DNA from: Cercozoa sp. M6MM
Taxonomy: Eukaryota > Endomyxa: Ascetosporea
Length of the DNA: 64,000 bases
Direction: 5' to 3' (one strand)
NCBI GenBank assembly: GCA_040357565.1
Contig: JBDODJ010000004.1
A model generated the notes under the pieces. The model did no database searches. It saw nothing but the letters and a program-made list of their open reading frames with translations, and had not been told where the DNA came from. This document shows positions 43,670 to 56,582 of the stretch, one piece after another; the first letter of the stretch is position 1, and each line of letters begins with the position of its first letter. The translations under genes were made by a program, and so were the position numbers.

Positions 43670-44021
43670 GAAAGAAAGCGCAAAAATACCAAGAAACGCG
43701 ACACGAGTTCGCCGACCTCTGCGCGGCTGCAGTCACGCGACCTTTCTGTTTAAATCGTAAAGATTGGTTTCAAATTTTGGGCTCGAGACAGCTCATAAGC
43801 AGGGAGGGGCAGTCAGTGTACGAGCCAGGAATTGCAGCACGGCTTGGCGCGTCACGTGCGCTGAACCGCCCAGCAACTCCAGGAGGTCCTGCATCCTGGA
43901 GGGCGTCTAAATAGTAAATAGAAGCCTTTCGCGTAGGTCTTGTGCCTAAGAAACGCCTCTTCTGCCAACAACGGCCTGAGGCGGGAGTCTTTTTGTTAAA
44001 CGTACAAATTATCCTTCTCTT
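43670..44021. other. Intergenic, upstream of HEAT-like gene
   Basis: 352 bp. A minus-strand frame at 43798-43894 (MQDLLELLGGSAHVTRQAVL) is open and amphipathic but could not be linked to another exon, so it is not annotated as a gene. Confidence 0.4.
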
Positions 44022-45132
44022 TCACAACCCTTGGGCTTTAATGGTGATGTTCTTGATCCGCGGCAGTTCCGGTCTCTGTCTCAGCACCGTCTCGACGAAG
44101 TCGGCCGACGCGGTAGTCCCCGCGTTCAGTGACTTGCGCAGCTGCGCGATACACACTCACACACACTTACGCAAACTCTCACACAACCACATTACAGTCT
44201 AAGAGTCGCAGTCACGCATCATAAAACAACCGAACGTACCAAGAATCGTCTGCGTGAAGTCGACCGGATGGCGGTAGCCAAAACTTTCTCACATTGAACA
44301 AGTAGTGGCCAGTCGCAGCACCGACCATAAGTGCCCAGAAGAATGCAACGTTGTAGCTCATCGCCGCTAACATGACGAAATAGCCGAGACTAAAGGAGAC
44401 GAAGAAGAGAAATGAATCAGCCACCGTTGCCTCCTTTTGCGCTTGTGAACGCGCTGTTCGATACGCGCTAAGCCACATGTGCACAACGGCGAGCAGAAAC
44501 AACGCCAACATGCTTCCCTGAGACGGGAAAATGAAGACAGGAACAACGTAACTTCGACAGCATCCCAATCCTCCGCTGCAACGTCGATACCACAAAAGGC
44601 AGGTAGCTGGTGGGTCGCCAGAAGTGAAACAAGACGTATTCTTTCACACTGCAGGTTCAGACCAGTGCGTATAAACGTCTTTGGTAACTAAAATGGCTTG
44701 ACCAAAGAAGCTCACCGTTGAGTGAAAAACGACGACATTCCCATGCTGCACATTGGGCAGGCGTCGTGCGGAACAAATGTCCCTGACGAACGACAAATAG
44801 ATGGGTCTTTGCGTGCAAACACTGCACTCGGCGGGCGTTTTGCGAAACAAATGTAGTTTACCTGCCACCATAAGTGCCATTACCGCGCAACTTAGTCCGA
44901 GCATAGCTTTCACAGAGAGCTTGTCTCGTGCCACAAGCTCATCACTCGGCGTTGTTCCGGCAGCAACTTCAAGCGAAGTGTCTTGCTTTTTCTCCGCCTC
45001 ATACTCGCTGGTCACTAACGCTTGGAGAGACGGGCGACCACAGCATGTACTCGACATTGTTCGCAGGATTTTGCCTCTGTGAAGCTCGTTGGTTGGAGAA
45101 TCCTTGTTTGGTGTTGACCTGTCTTCGGACAT
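44022..45132 (-). CDS. Ctr-family copper transporter with extra N-terminal segment
   Basis: High-affinity Cu(I) uptake proteins work as trimers. The start is the complement of 45130-45132 (MSEDRSTPNKDSPTNEL). The hallmark MxxxM of helix 2 is present (GYFVMLAAMSYN), as is GxxxG of helix 3 (LMVGAATGHYLF); helix 1 is MLALFLLAVVHMWLSAYR. The splice HWSEPA|GSMLAL joins the first exon. Before helix 1 there is an additional hydrophobic stretch (AMLGLSCAVMALMVAGKLHL) and a CxxC (AECSVC), not usual for Ctr proteins, which have a Met-rich ectodomain. Two 3' ends are possible: reading through to a stop at 44212-44214 (LPPSGRLHADD...), or splicing TTC-AAT|gtgaga...cgcag|CTG to add LRKSLNAGTTASADFVETVL and stop at 44022. 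The second explains an otherwise orphan open exon and is used here. Confidence 0.72.
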
Positions 45133-45430
45133 TCGGCGTTTTGCCGGCGTACGGAGGCACGTAGCGCTCAGGCTTTTGTTTGTATGTTGCAAACTGAGAG
45201 GTACTGGTATTTGAACGAAAAACTCGAAGCAACTTAGATACCGATACAGGCAGCGTCGAAACTGTATTTTATTTGAGTCAGTTCCAGTTCCGTTTCGATG
45301 CGTTTCTTCGATCATGCCGCCAACTGCGCAACTGGGCAACGTTTCCCGGACTCATGTAGCCAGTGTTTCGCTGGAGATACGAAGCGCTGGGCCTTGTTGC
45401 GTTGCTTAAGGCGGTCCTACTCCGTTGATC
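45133..45430. promoter_or_regulatory. Shared upstream region of Ctr (-) and kinase (+)
   Basis: 298 bp between divergent start codons. No TATA or metal-response element was recognised by eye. The Ctr frame stays open to an upstream ATG, so a longer N-terminus cannot be excluded. Confidence 0.45.
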
Positions 45431-47220
45431 ATGGAGTCGTTGAGCGATTTTGAAGTGAAGCGATCGCTTGGCGCAGGAGCGTAAACTGCGCACAGTTCCT
45501 GTTTGATTGTGCTTGAAAAGATTCACCATTGTCTATGGGCGTAGTTCGGGACGCGTGATAGCAGCGGTGAATCGACACGATGGACGCACTTACGCAATCA
45601 AGCAAGTGCCGATCACGGATGCGACGTCGTGTAAACTAAACGCGTTGTTAAACGAGGTTCGCTTGCTTGCATCGGTTCGTGATGCTCACGTGCTCGAGTA
45701 CTATGCAAGCTTCGTGCATGAAGAAGAGATCATTGTCAGGAGTAAAGGAAAGAACACAAAGCCGACAAGCAGCAAATCAAGCGAAATCAGCAAGACACTG
45801 TGCATGGTGTTTGAGCTCGCAGCAGGGTCGCTTGAGGACGTGTGGACTGAACTGCTATCGCGCAAACAGCGGCTTGACGAAGCATGTGTGTGGCGCGTGC
45901 TGGCGCACACACTGCGCGGATTGCGCGCACTGCATCAGCATAACATCGCGCATCGGGACCTCAAGCCTGCCAACATCTTGTTCTCCGTGAGTGACGATGC
46001 AGATGAGTCTGCTGACCTGCAAGCTGTTACATTCAAGCTGGCTGATCTCGGCACTGCCACACGCCGTCGCGACATCAACAGCCGCACTCGCAGGCTCGTT
46101 GGCACGCCATACTTCATCGCACCCGAGATCTGGAGACACGAACCTCCAACGCTAGCGTCTGACATTTGGTCATTGGTAACTCACATCCTTTGCGCGGTGA
46201 CTTCTTTCGTACATAACACTTTACCTTATGTCAATCTTGCATACAGGGAGTCATGGCATGGCAGCTCGTGTTCTGTCGTATGCCATTCGACCTGCGCAGT
46301 GCCGATCGTGCCAAGTGTCGTAGCCGGCGCGAGCGCATCTATGCCGTGGGTGAGCTGATTCGAGACGAGTCCTATCACCTGCGAATGCCTAGTGAGGTGG
46401 CACGCAATGTCAGCGAGCCGCTCAAGCAGCTGCTGACGACATGCTTGCAGCGCGACAAAACGAAGCGACCGACCGTCGATGAGCTGCTGCGCACTCCCGA
46501 GATTGCACGTATCAATCAAGTCGTTGTTGAGGGTACACCACGATTTGTTCTCGGTGGCACTTTCCCTTTCGCCGTTACCGTATTTTGTGCCCAGAAAAAC
46601 CTCGACCAAGTCTGCCAAATCTCCACAAGCTCGAGCAGCTGCTGACGCGACGACGTGGCGTCGCGAAGCAGCCAAGTGCAGCGGATCCAAGCGCCTCCAG
46701 CTTGTTGCAGGTCCCAGTGCCCAATAATTTCGGGCAACAACGCTCGCGACTCATCGGCAGCATCGTGGTGAACTCAGTGAGGGACCTACACGACCTCGAG
46801 CTGCCACAACGACTACCGCGCTCACTGGCGACCCTAAACGCGCACATTATCGAAGAGGAAGACGAAGCCCAAGAAAACGATACTTACGACTGCTCTGAAC
46901 CCGAAAGCTCGCAGCACTCTCGCAAGCACTGCAGTGACAAATCAACCTTTCAGACAAGTCAGCAGCGCACTCCTGCCAGCGACAGTTCCACAAAGCAAAG
47001 TGGTTCCGATAAAAAACGAAGCAGTTCTCGCCGCCAACTCGCCGCGAGACGGCGTTTCTACTCGCCCGATGCTACGCCTGCCACCAGTCAACTAAACACC
47101 AACGATAGGGACAATGTCGGTATTCCTGTCGGCAACTGCAACGTGCAAACTCACCGCCGGCGCTCGCCTTTCCTGCTAGTGCGAATATGGCGCAAACTCA
47201 AGGGCAACGTCAGTTCTTAG
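45431..47220 (+). CDS. NEK-like Ser/Thr protein kinase
   Basis: The start at 45431 gives MESLSDFEVKRSLGAG. A 40-bp intron (gtaaac...aaaag) splits the glycine loop, restored as LGAGAFTIVYGR. Catalytic features are complete: Lys in TYAIKQV, Glu in LNEVRLLASV, HRD loop IAHRDLKPANIL, DLG in FKLADLGTA (DLG instead of DFG, as in NEK kinases), activation-loop end GTPYFIAPEIW, and DIWSLGVMAWQLVF. There is a Lys/Ser-rich insert before the hinge (RSKGKNTKPTSSKSSEI). The C-terminal region (about 46640-47217) is a low-complexity Ser/Gln/Arg-rich tail ending FLLVRIWRKLKGNVSS. The donor used before LEQLLTRRRG is uncertain. NEK kinases often act at centrosomes or cilia; a role here is inference. Confidence 0.82.
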
Positions 47221-47642
47221 TTCCTTACTCTCGTATTCTCTTCCAGGTCTAAATCTCGCTCGTGTAGAAATATCTCCAAATACGAGGCTCATTCCTATCG
47301 TCGATACTGAAAAATGGAAACTCGTATGCATCATGTCAGTCGAGTCTGGCTGAGTGAGATAGGATCGGATGATTGGAGAGCTCGGCTATTTCTAGTCCCG
47401 TCTAAAGCGAAAGAGTAGAGACAACAACTGAACTAACCAGATGCAAACTGAATAACACTGAAACCCGACCGTACGGACCATCGGACGCGACGTGAACATT
47501 TAAAATCACTGGCAAGCGAACTGAAGTTCGGGCGGGTGTCTGGGGGGCTTCAGTTCAGATCGCCATGGGGAATATTTCTTTGATTTTTAGAGCGTGTGCC
47601 GTAAGAGTGTGTGCGTGCGTGACTGTGACTGTGATTGTGTGT

Positions 47643-47692
<50 letters not shown>

Positions 47693-47709
47693 GGCGTGAC
47701 TTTGCGCAC
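47221..47709. other. Convergent intergenic region with GT repeat
   Basis: 489 bp between converging genes. The 47646-47685 GT/GC repeat is the only distinct feature. Confidence 0.5.
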
Positions 47710-48121
47710 TCAGTTGTTGCGCGAGGCGGTGTCCTGCGTGTTGTACAGCAGCAGCTTGTCGATGAGATCGACGTGCGTCAGCAGCATTCGGCGGCAACAG
47801 TAGCGACGCATCTTCATCTCGTCGAGCGCCTCACTGCGACAATCAAAGGCCAGTAACACAGTGACCAAAGTTATATATACATATATACACATCACATGCA
47901 CGCACGAACACAGCGCATAAGCACAACACAGTCTGGAGTGAGTCCCAATTGGTACCCAGCAGACAGGCCTTCCTGCATCAACTTTTCGTAGGCCTCCCAC
48001 TTATCGCCGACGAGCTTGCCGCACGTGAAACCTGTCATCGGTAACACAAAATCGTGATTGACGAATGTCGACAAAAAGTCCGGTAGAATAATCACAACAT
48101 ACAGCGGACGGGAATGATCAT
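47710..48121 (-). CDS. RPB10: RNA polymerase subunit Rpb10 (RPABC5), shared by Pol I, II and III
   Basis: The start is the complement of 48119-48121. Three exons: [25 protein letters not shown]...[35 protein letters not shown]. This is the zinc-binding CFTC...YCC arrangement of Rpb10, with the expected length (about 75-80 residues) plus a slightly extended tail (TQDTASRNN). The first intron falls within the codon of the first zinc Cys. It lies head to head with AsnRS only 149 bp away. Confidence 0.95.
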
Positions 48122-48270
48122 GTTGACGTGTTCTGGTACGTGTTCGGTATTCTACACGGGCACACGAGTACAACAGGGGTCACCGCAAGCGTGACGAGGA
48201 GCGTTATTTTGACTCGGCGCTCCGGCCACCTGCATAGTGGCTACGAACGCCCAAAATCAGAGCGCGCACG
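48122..48270. promoter_or_regulatory. Compact bidirectional promoter region, Rpb10 (-) / AsnRS (+)
   Basis: Only 149 bp separate the two start codons of housekeeping genes. No TATA box was recognised. Shared control is inferred from the spacing. Confidence 0.5.
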
Positions 48271-51216
<2,946 letters not shown>

Positions 51217-51479
51217 AGCGGTTTAACCTGCGCCGTACCGTGCACGTGACTATCCAAACGGCCCCGGATGGCGTTGCACGGCGGGTTCAAGTCGCGTCGC
51301 GTCTATCAAGTCCGCATTGGTACTAGGTTACGTTAACGTTCGTTACTTATGTTAAAATTATCCTAGTTCGGTTTCATTTCGTTTCAAAGTTCAGTTAACG
51401 TCAGGTAGATGATCGGTATTAACCAACTCACTACAATTTGGACTTGCGTCCGAATTACACCCCATCGGGCAGACTCGGA
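51217..51479. other. Convergent intergenic region
   Basis: 263 bp, AT-rich around 51330-51400. No feature recognised. Confidence 0.5.
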
Positions 51480-52991
51480 TCAGGTAGGGTCCATCCGGAC
51501 AAAAGGCGGTGGTCGGGGCAGGAGAGTGTTGATCTTGCGCAAATCGTCAAGCACGGCGTCGATGGCAGCGTCGAGTAGCGCGACGTTGGCGCCGTGACCT
51601 GCGATGTGATGCCGGCGGTGCGCCCATTCGGCTTTGGTGACCTGGACCACGACACGCTTTTTGGCGAGGCCTGTACAAGCAAGTAGAAGGTGTGTGAAAG
51701 GCGAAAGTGATGTGCGAAAGAATCAAACAAGAAAGGCACCATGTTTCTCATGCACAGAGAAGGAGATGGGCCAATCGAGCGATGCCATCGGTCGCGTTCG
51801 CAGCATTGGTGACATGGCATCGTGCATCATCACACTCACCTGGTCACAGGGAGGAGGGACTGAACAGGGAGAACTAAAGCAAGATGGGAAACTACTTTGC
51901 TGAAAGGTAGAGTCGGTGGCTCGACAAAGAAATGCAGATGCAGTTCCGTGAAGCCGTGTTTTTCCAGCGATGATTTTAGTTGTTCCGCGACCTTTCCACG
52001 CAGAGATAGATGCAGATACTAATCGAAGGAAGGAGTAAGAATATAAGATACCAGCGCGATGCAGGAGGTGCAGTCAAACACAACATCCTCAATACCTTCT
52101 ACAGGTGGTTGATCGTTGACGTTGCGCGAGTTTGCCGGCGGTGGTACAACGAGACTGTCGTTTTCAACATTCGCCATGTGCGACAAAGGCGGGTACCCAG
52201 CAATGTCTTTGGCCAAGCCGAGCATCATTTTCTAGACACATACCACGCATAGACTTCCCTCAATACATAAAACACAGGGACAGTGTACTCCAATGGCCGA
52301 GTAGGCCGAGGTATACTCTGAATGGTGCCGTTTCTGCATCCAGGAAGTGTCGAAAATGGCCACCTGCACCTTGCGGAACTGCTTGTCACGTGTCACTGCA
52401 ATCCGCTGAGGCAGCTCGCTGCACTCACACCACACACTCATATTTTGTTGTTAGGCACTCCTTCACACAGACGACGATACACCAGCACCGACTGCCGATC
52501 CAGGATAAGTTGCCGCGTCGTTGGTCCAGCAAATCTGCACGCCACACCATCAGTCAGAAACGAAAAATGAGTAGTCACACACAACGAAAGCAGAAGGAAA
52601 ACTCACTTGACGTAGGCTACTGTGGCCAGAACGGTTCCATCGAAGGAATCTCTGGCCGCGATCGACAGCGAGTGACTTGACTATACACACAGTTCAATCA
52701 GTCAGCTAGACAGCTACTGGGAGATGCAACTATTAACAGTCAGCTTGTGCACCAAAAAACTGGACCGTTCGAGTATTTGCTGCATGCGTGTCACGGTTTC
52801 GTCGAATGTATACAATGAGTCGAGTACAACGACACCGTCGCTGTGTATTCTTGTCTGCACAATCGCAGTGCGATATAATTGCTTGATGACAGACGTTCAA
52901 TTTTTACCACTTCAGACGGCAGTAGTGACACCAAAATAATGACAAAGATTGAAGTGGCAAACACGTAGGCCAGCACACGGCCAGTTCTCAT
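51480..52991 (-). CDS. Unidentified type II membrane protein
   Basis: The start is the complement of 52989-52991: MRTGRVLAYVFATSIFVIIL then VSLLP is a short basic N-terminus and one membrane anchor, so a lumenal or extracellular body is likely. About eight exons: FDETVTRMQQILERSSFLVH, SLSIAARDSFDGTVLATVAY, LPQRIAVTRDKQFRKVQVAI with FDTSWMQ, LGLAKDIAGYPPLSHMANVE, VAEQLKSSLEKHGFTELHLH with FFVEPPTLPF, LDWPISFSVHEKH, and finally ALLDAAIDAVLDDLRKINTL ending RPPPFVRMDPT (stop 51480-51482). The topology resembles Golgi enzymes or ER complex subunits, but no catalytic motif was recognised. Some exon boundaries in the middle are approximate. Confidence 0.55.
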
Positions 52992-53110
52992 CTGCACAGA
53001 CCTTGTTGAAACCACACAGACACGACACAGCGATACACAGACATCTGGAATCATCAGCACCCAGGGAAAAGAAACACCAACACACTGACCAAATGGTAGC
53101 CGCAAGAGAT

Positions 53111-53403
53111 TTAAAGCTTTCCTACATAACAGGTGGTTTCTTTCTTTTTTATTTTTCTTCGTTGGCGCCTTCGCGTGTCACCATAAATGTCCTTGTGGTT
53201 ATCATCGCTGAATATTCTCAGCTCGGAGGCGCCTGCGCGATTGATACTGTAGCTGTGCCCAGTGTCATCCTGCAGTAGCGGCCAACTTGGTGATCGATGC
53301 TTCTTCCTTGGACCGTTGCTGCCCTCCTGGACAAGGCAAAGCAGTGAACTCGCACATTCAGTCAATCTAAAATTGCTAATACCTCGGGTGCCAAGCGACC
53401 CAT
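53111..53403 (-). CDS. Possible small basic protein
   Basis: Weak. MGRLAPE splices in frame across a 57-bp intron (gtatta...tccag) to EGSNGPRKKHRSPSWPLLQ and continues to RRRQRRKIKKKETTCYVGKL with a stop at 53111-53113. The intron has proper ends and the frame is open, but the protein (about 85 residues) has no recognisable domain. The Lys/Arg-rich C-terminus would fit a nuclear protein. The upstream frame is also open, so the true start may lie further 5'. Confidence 0.3.
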
Positions 53404-53665
53404 GTGTGCGTGCACACGTGCCAGTCTCTTCGCACTGTCAGGGGTGGTGCTGAATGTTTAAGAAGCGCGAAAGCAAGTTCGGGTGATTGGAGTGAACTTG
53501 ACCTCCTTGATCATTGTCAAAAATTAAACTGACCCGTTTCAAACCGATCAAAACAGAATTTTTATTTATCAACCAAAAAAAGACGATGACGTTTTGTGCC
53601 ACCTTTAGAGTAGCACTACCCTATCCATAATTGAGTTTGAATATCGTCTGGCGCGCGTCAGTGTC

Positions 53666-56265
53666 ATGGCAGGTCGGGGCCCTAGAGCGAAGAAACGCAC
53701 GAAATCGCAACGTCATCGCAAGCATCGCGCCGACTGCTGCACTACAGGCGTTGGACAGCAGATCGGTCACTGCAAAGTTGTTCTGACGGATGACGCAGGT
53801 CGGTGAGTGCTTCTCAATGCCGTATGACCGATTGACCCATCAGAAAAAAATGACGTGCCGGTGTTGTGTTTCGATCAATCCAGAGGCTGCATTGCATCGA
53901 AAGATTTCGGGGCTGGGGAAATCGTCTTTGAAGATACACCGTACGTCGTAGTCGTGCGCCGCCAATTTGCATTACGAGCTTGCGCACGCTGCCTAGAATG
54001 GTTGCCTTCCGATAAGCACACTTCCTCTGAACAAGCCTGTTTGCACTCTGTTGCACAGGTAAAATTCACTTTTCTCTGTTCAGTTGTGGGCAGCGTTATG
54101 TGTTGCAGTGCAGTATTATGTGTTGCGAGGTTGCAGGAAGCAGCGCTGCGGTTCAAAGGCGAAGCCACGGAAACACTCGCACGCCTACTTTGTGACGGCT
54201 TTGTACACTAATCGATTCCGTATAGGTGTTCCAGGAGGCAATGGATGGTTGTGCTGCTACACAGAGGTACTGCGCGGGGTGCCTGCAACACCCCGAGAGC
54301 GAAACACGCTGTCGGTTTTTGACAATGTTCTGCATCATCCTTGGAATTCGGCACGGCCTCGTTTTGAGTGGGTTTTCCTTAGGCTTTTGTTATTTGTTTT
54401 TGCTGTGTTGTTTTTTGTTGTTGTTGACAATGTGTGTGTGTGTCGTTGCCTCGTGTTGAGTGGTGTTTCCTCCATGTCGGGTTTCCCTCAGTTGTGTTGT
54501 AAACCGAGAATACGTAGACTCAAGTACCAATGACGACAAGTACACTGGAATCATTTCACTGGACGAAGCACTGCTGCTCGCCTTGGCGCAGTACTGCTCG
54601 CAGCCCAATAACGAGCAGATTGACACACTGCAGACACACCAAGAAGGGGTACTAGTAGACACAGTCATACACTTCGTGCTTGTTCGCCGATTTTGCTACG
54701 TGCAGGTGGACAAGGCGTTGTTGGATGTGCTTAAAGCAACTCAATGCGACTTTGCACGCGTCTTTTCGCTCAAGGAAAATAAGAGCGTTGTGCGTTTCGT
54801 CTTGCAGGTAAGTAAACTTACGCTTTTTCGTTGACGTGTGTTCAGTTGTTTCTTTTCCACTCGGAGGCGTTTGTGTAAGTAGATGAACGTGAACGCGCAC
54901 GGAATGATGCCGCGTGCACCGCTCGATGCCGAAAACTACGACATGCCAAGGAACGTCGACGTTGCCGTTGGCTTGTTTCCTTTCGTTCCGCTGCTCAACC
55001 ATTCCTGTGGTACCACCGCACCTTGTTTGTTTCTGTGTGTGTGCGCGCGCACGCGCGTGTGTGTCTGTATGCAACAAGCGTATGCACCCGCGCGTGCTTA
55101 GCACCCAATGCCGTCTTCCAGAACACGGGTGGTCGCAAGATGCAGGTGCGTACGGTGCGACATGTGTCCACTGGCACTCCTGTTTGTGTGAGTTACATCG
55201 ACACTGCTCGCAGAAAGCGCACAAGACAGTAGGGTTCATTTACCAAAAGGATGGGGGAGGGAGTATGGAGACCCTATGTGGTGCAGGAAGGACCTGAAAC
55301 AAACCAAGTTCTTCAACTGCCATTGCGAGCGTTGCCGCTTGTCGTTCTCGCACGCCGATTTGTCATTTGTGCCACCTAAGAAGGTATCTTCCCTTTTACA
55401 CAACAGGATATCTTCATGTACTTCATCCTCTTGTGTACAGAGCTTTAACGAAACCAGTTCGGACACTGTCCGCGCGTGTCTGCGCAGTGCCGATGCCTGT
55501 CTGTCCAGTGTGCGGTGCCCGCACTGCAGTGCCTCCATGCTGCCTCCGTCGCCCCAACGCAAACCTGTCGTACGCACTATAGCATACCTTTCAGTTTCGG
55601 GGTGGCTTCCTTGAGTGCTACAACAAAACCTGTCCCTGTCTTAGTGTCCCACCTGCCGCAAAAAAATCGACACCAAGAAGATCTTGAGCGACATCACGCT
55701 GGCTGAGCAGCTGGTGGATCAGGGTATCGTTTCACATATTCAACAAATGTACCCGGGTCTCGCTCAAGTCAGGTGATGATGCGCATGTCTTGACTAGGCG
55801 AAAGGTACTACGCGATGCGACAGCTGCAGGCGTCGATCGATACCTTTGAAGCTGTGATGGCACGAACCTGTTTGGATCCGCTCCACGAACTTTCGATGTA
55901 CACCTCCATACCGAGATCAGTTCGAGAGTGATTTCTCATGTTGCTGCAGTGCCGCGAGTGCGCGTCTCGTGAATTTGTACGCCGCTGCTGATCGCAAGAC
56001 CGACGAGCTTCGTGCTGCTTTGTAAATTTTATACACTCGACCTACAACTGACTCTGCCCGACTTCGGAATCATCGGGATGTCTGGATCGTTGATTGATTT
56101 AGGCACCTGATGCACGCATTGCGCCGTGTCCATGCGCCTTGCGCTTCGGCCGAAGTTGCACTCTTTGCAGAGCACGCACTTTCCCTGTTGGACAAAGTCA
56201 GCGCCGACGACCCTGTGCGTGCCGAGTGCGAAGCCGTTCGCGCCGAGTGGGAAACGAGAAATTGA
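53666..56265 (+). CDS. SMYD-type SET-MYND domain protein
   Basis: A probable protein-lysine methyltransferase. The start at 53666 gives a basic leader (MAGRGPRAKKRTKSQRHRKH). The SET N-lobe follows: GCIASKDFGAGEIVFEDTPY; then MYND-like Cys pairs (RACARCLEW, RYCAGCLQHPESETRC) split the domain as in SMYD proteins. The SET core is NVDVAVGLFPFVPLLNHSCA with PNAVFQN; NHSCxPN binds S-adenosylmethionine, and VCVSYIDTARRKRTRQ is the catalytic-Tyr strand. The post-SET Cys cluster is FFNCHCERC. A further zinc-like pair follows (RCPHCSAS, CPTCRKK), then a helical TPR-like C-terminus ending VRAEWETRN (stop 56263-56265). Methyltransferase residues look intact. An apparent 23-bp intron joins the GDGF-type exon to VFQEAMDGC. 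About 13 exons in all. Confidence 0.85.
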
Positions 56266-56582
56266 CCCCGATGACATTGAGATTGGTCAGATGTCTAGTT
56301 AGATAGCAATCAGTGCTCAGGGCTGTGAAATCAGTGTTTTTAGTCGTAGCATCGTGAACGCGCCAGAACGGCCCAGTGGGCGTTGGTGGCAATGGCGAGA
56401 CATCTTTTGTGTTTTGAGCTTTTTGCAGCCGAAGAAATCTCCATACATTACAATAGTTTTGTACTTACAAATGACGTTACGTTAGTCGGTTCTAAGCCAC
56501 TCGGAATGAATCAACCCATCAACTGGAGAAGACGAGACCCCCGAGTCAAGCCGAGTCGAGCCGAGCCGCGAGTCATGATCAT
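56266..56582. other. Convergent intergenic region
   Basis: 317 bp. No recognisable feature. Confidence 0.5.
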
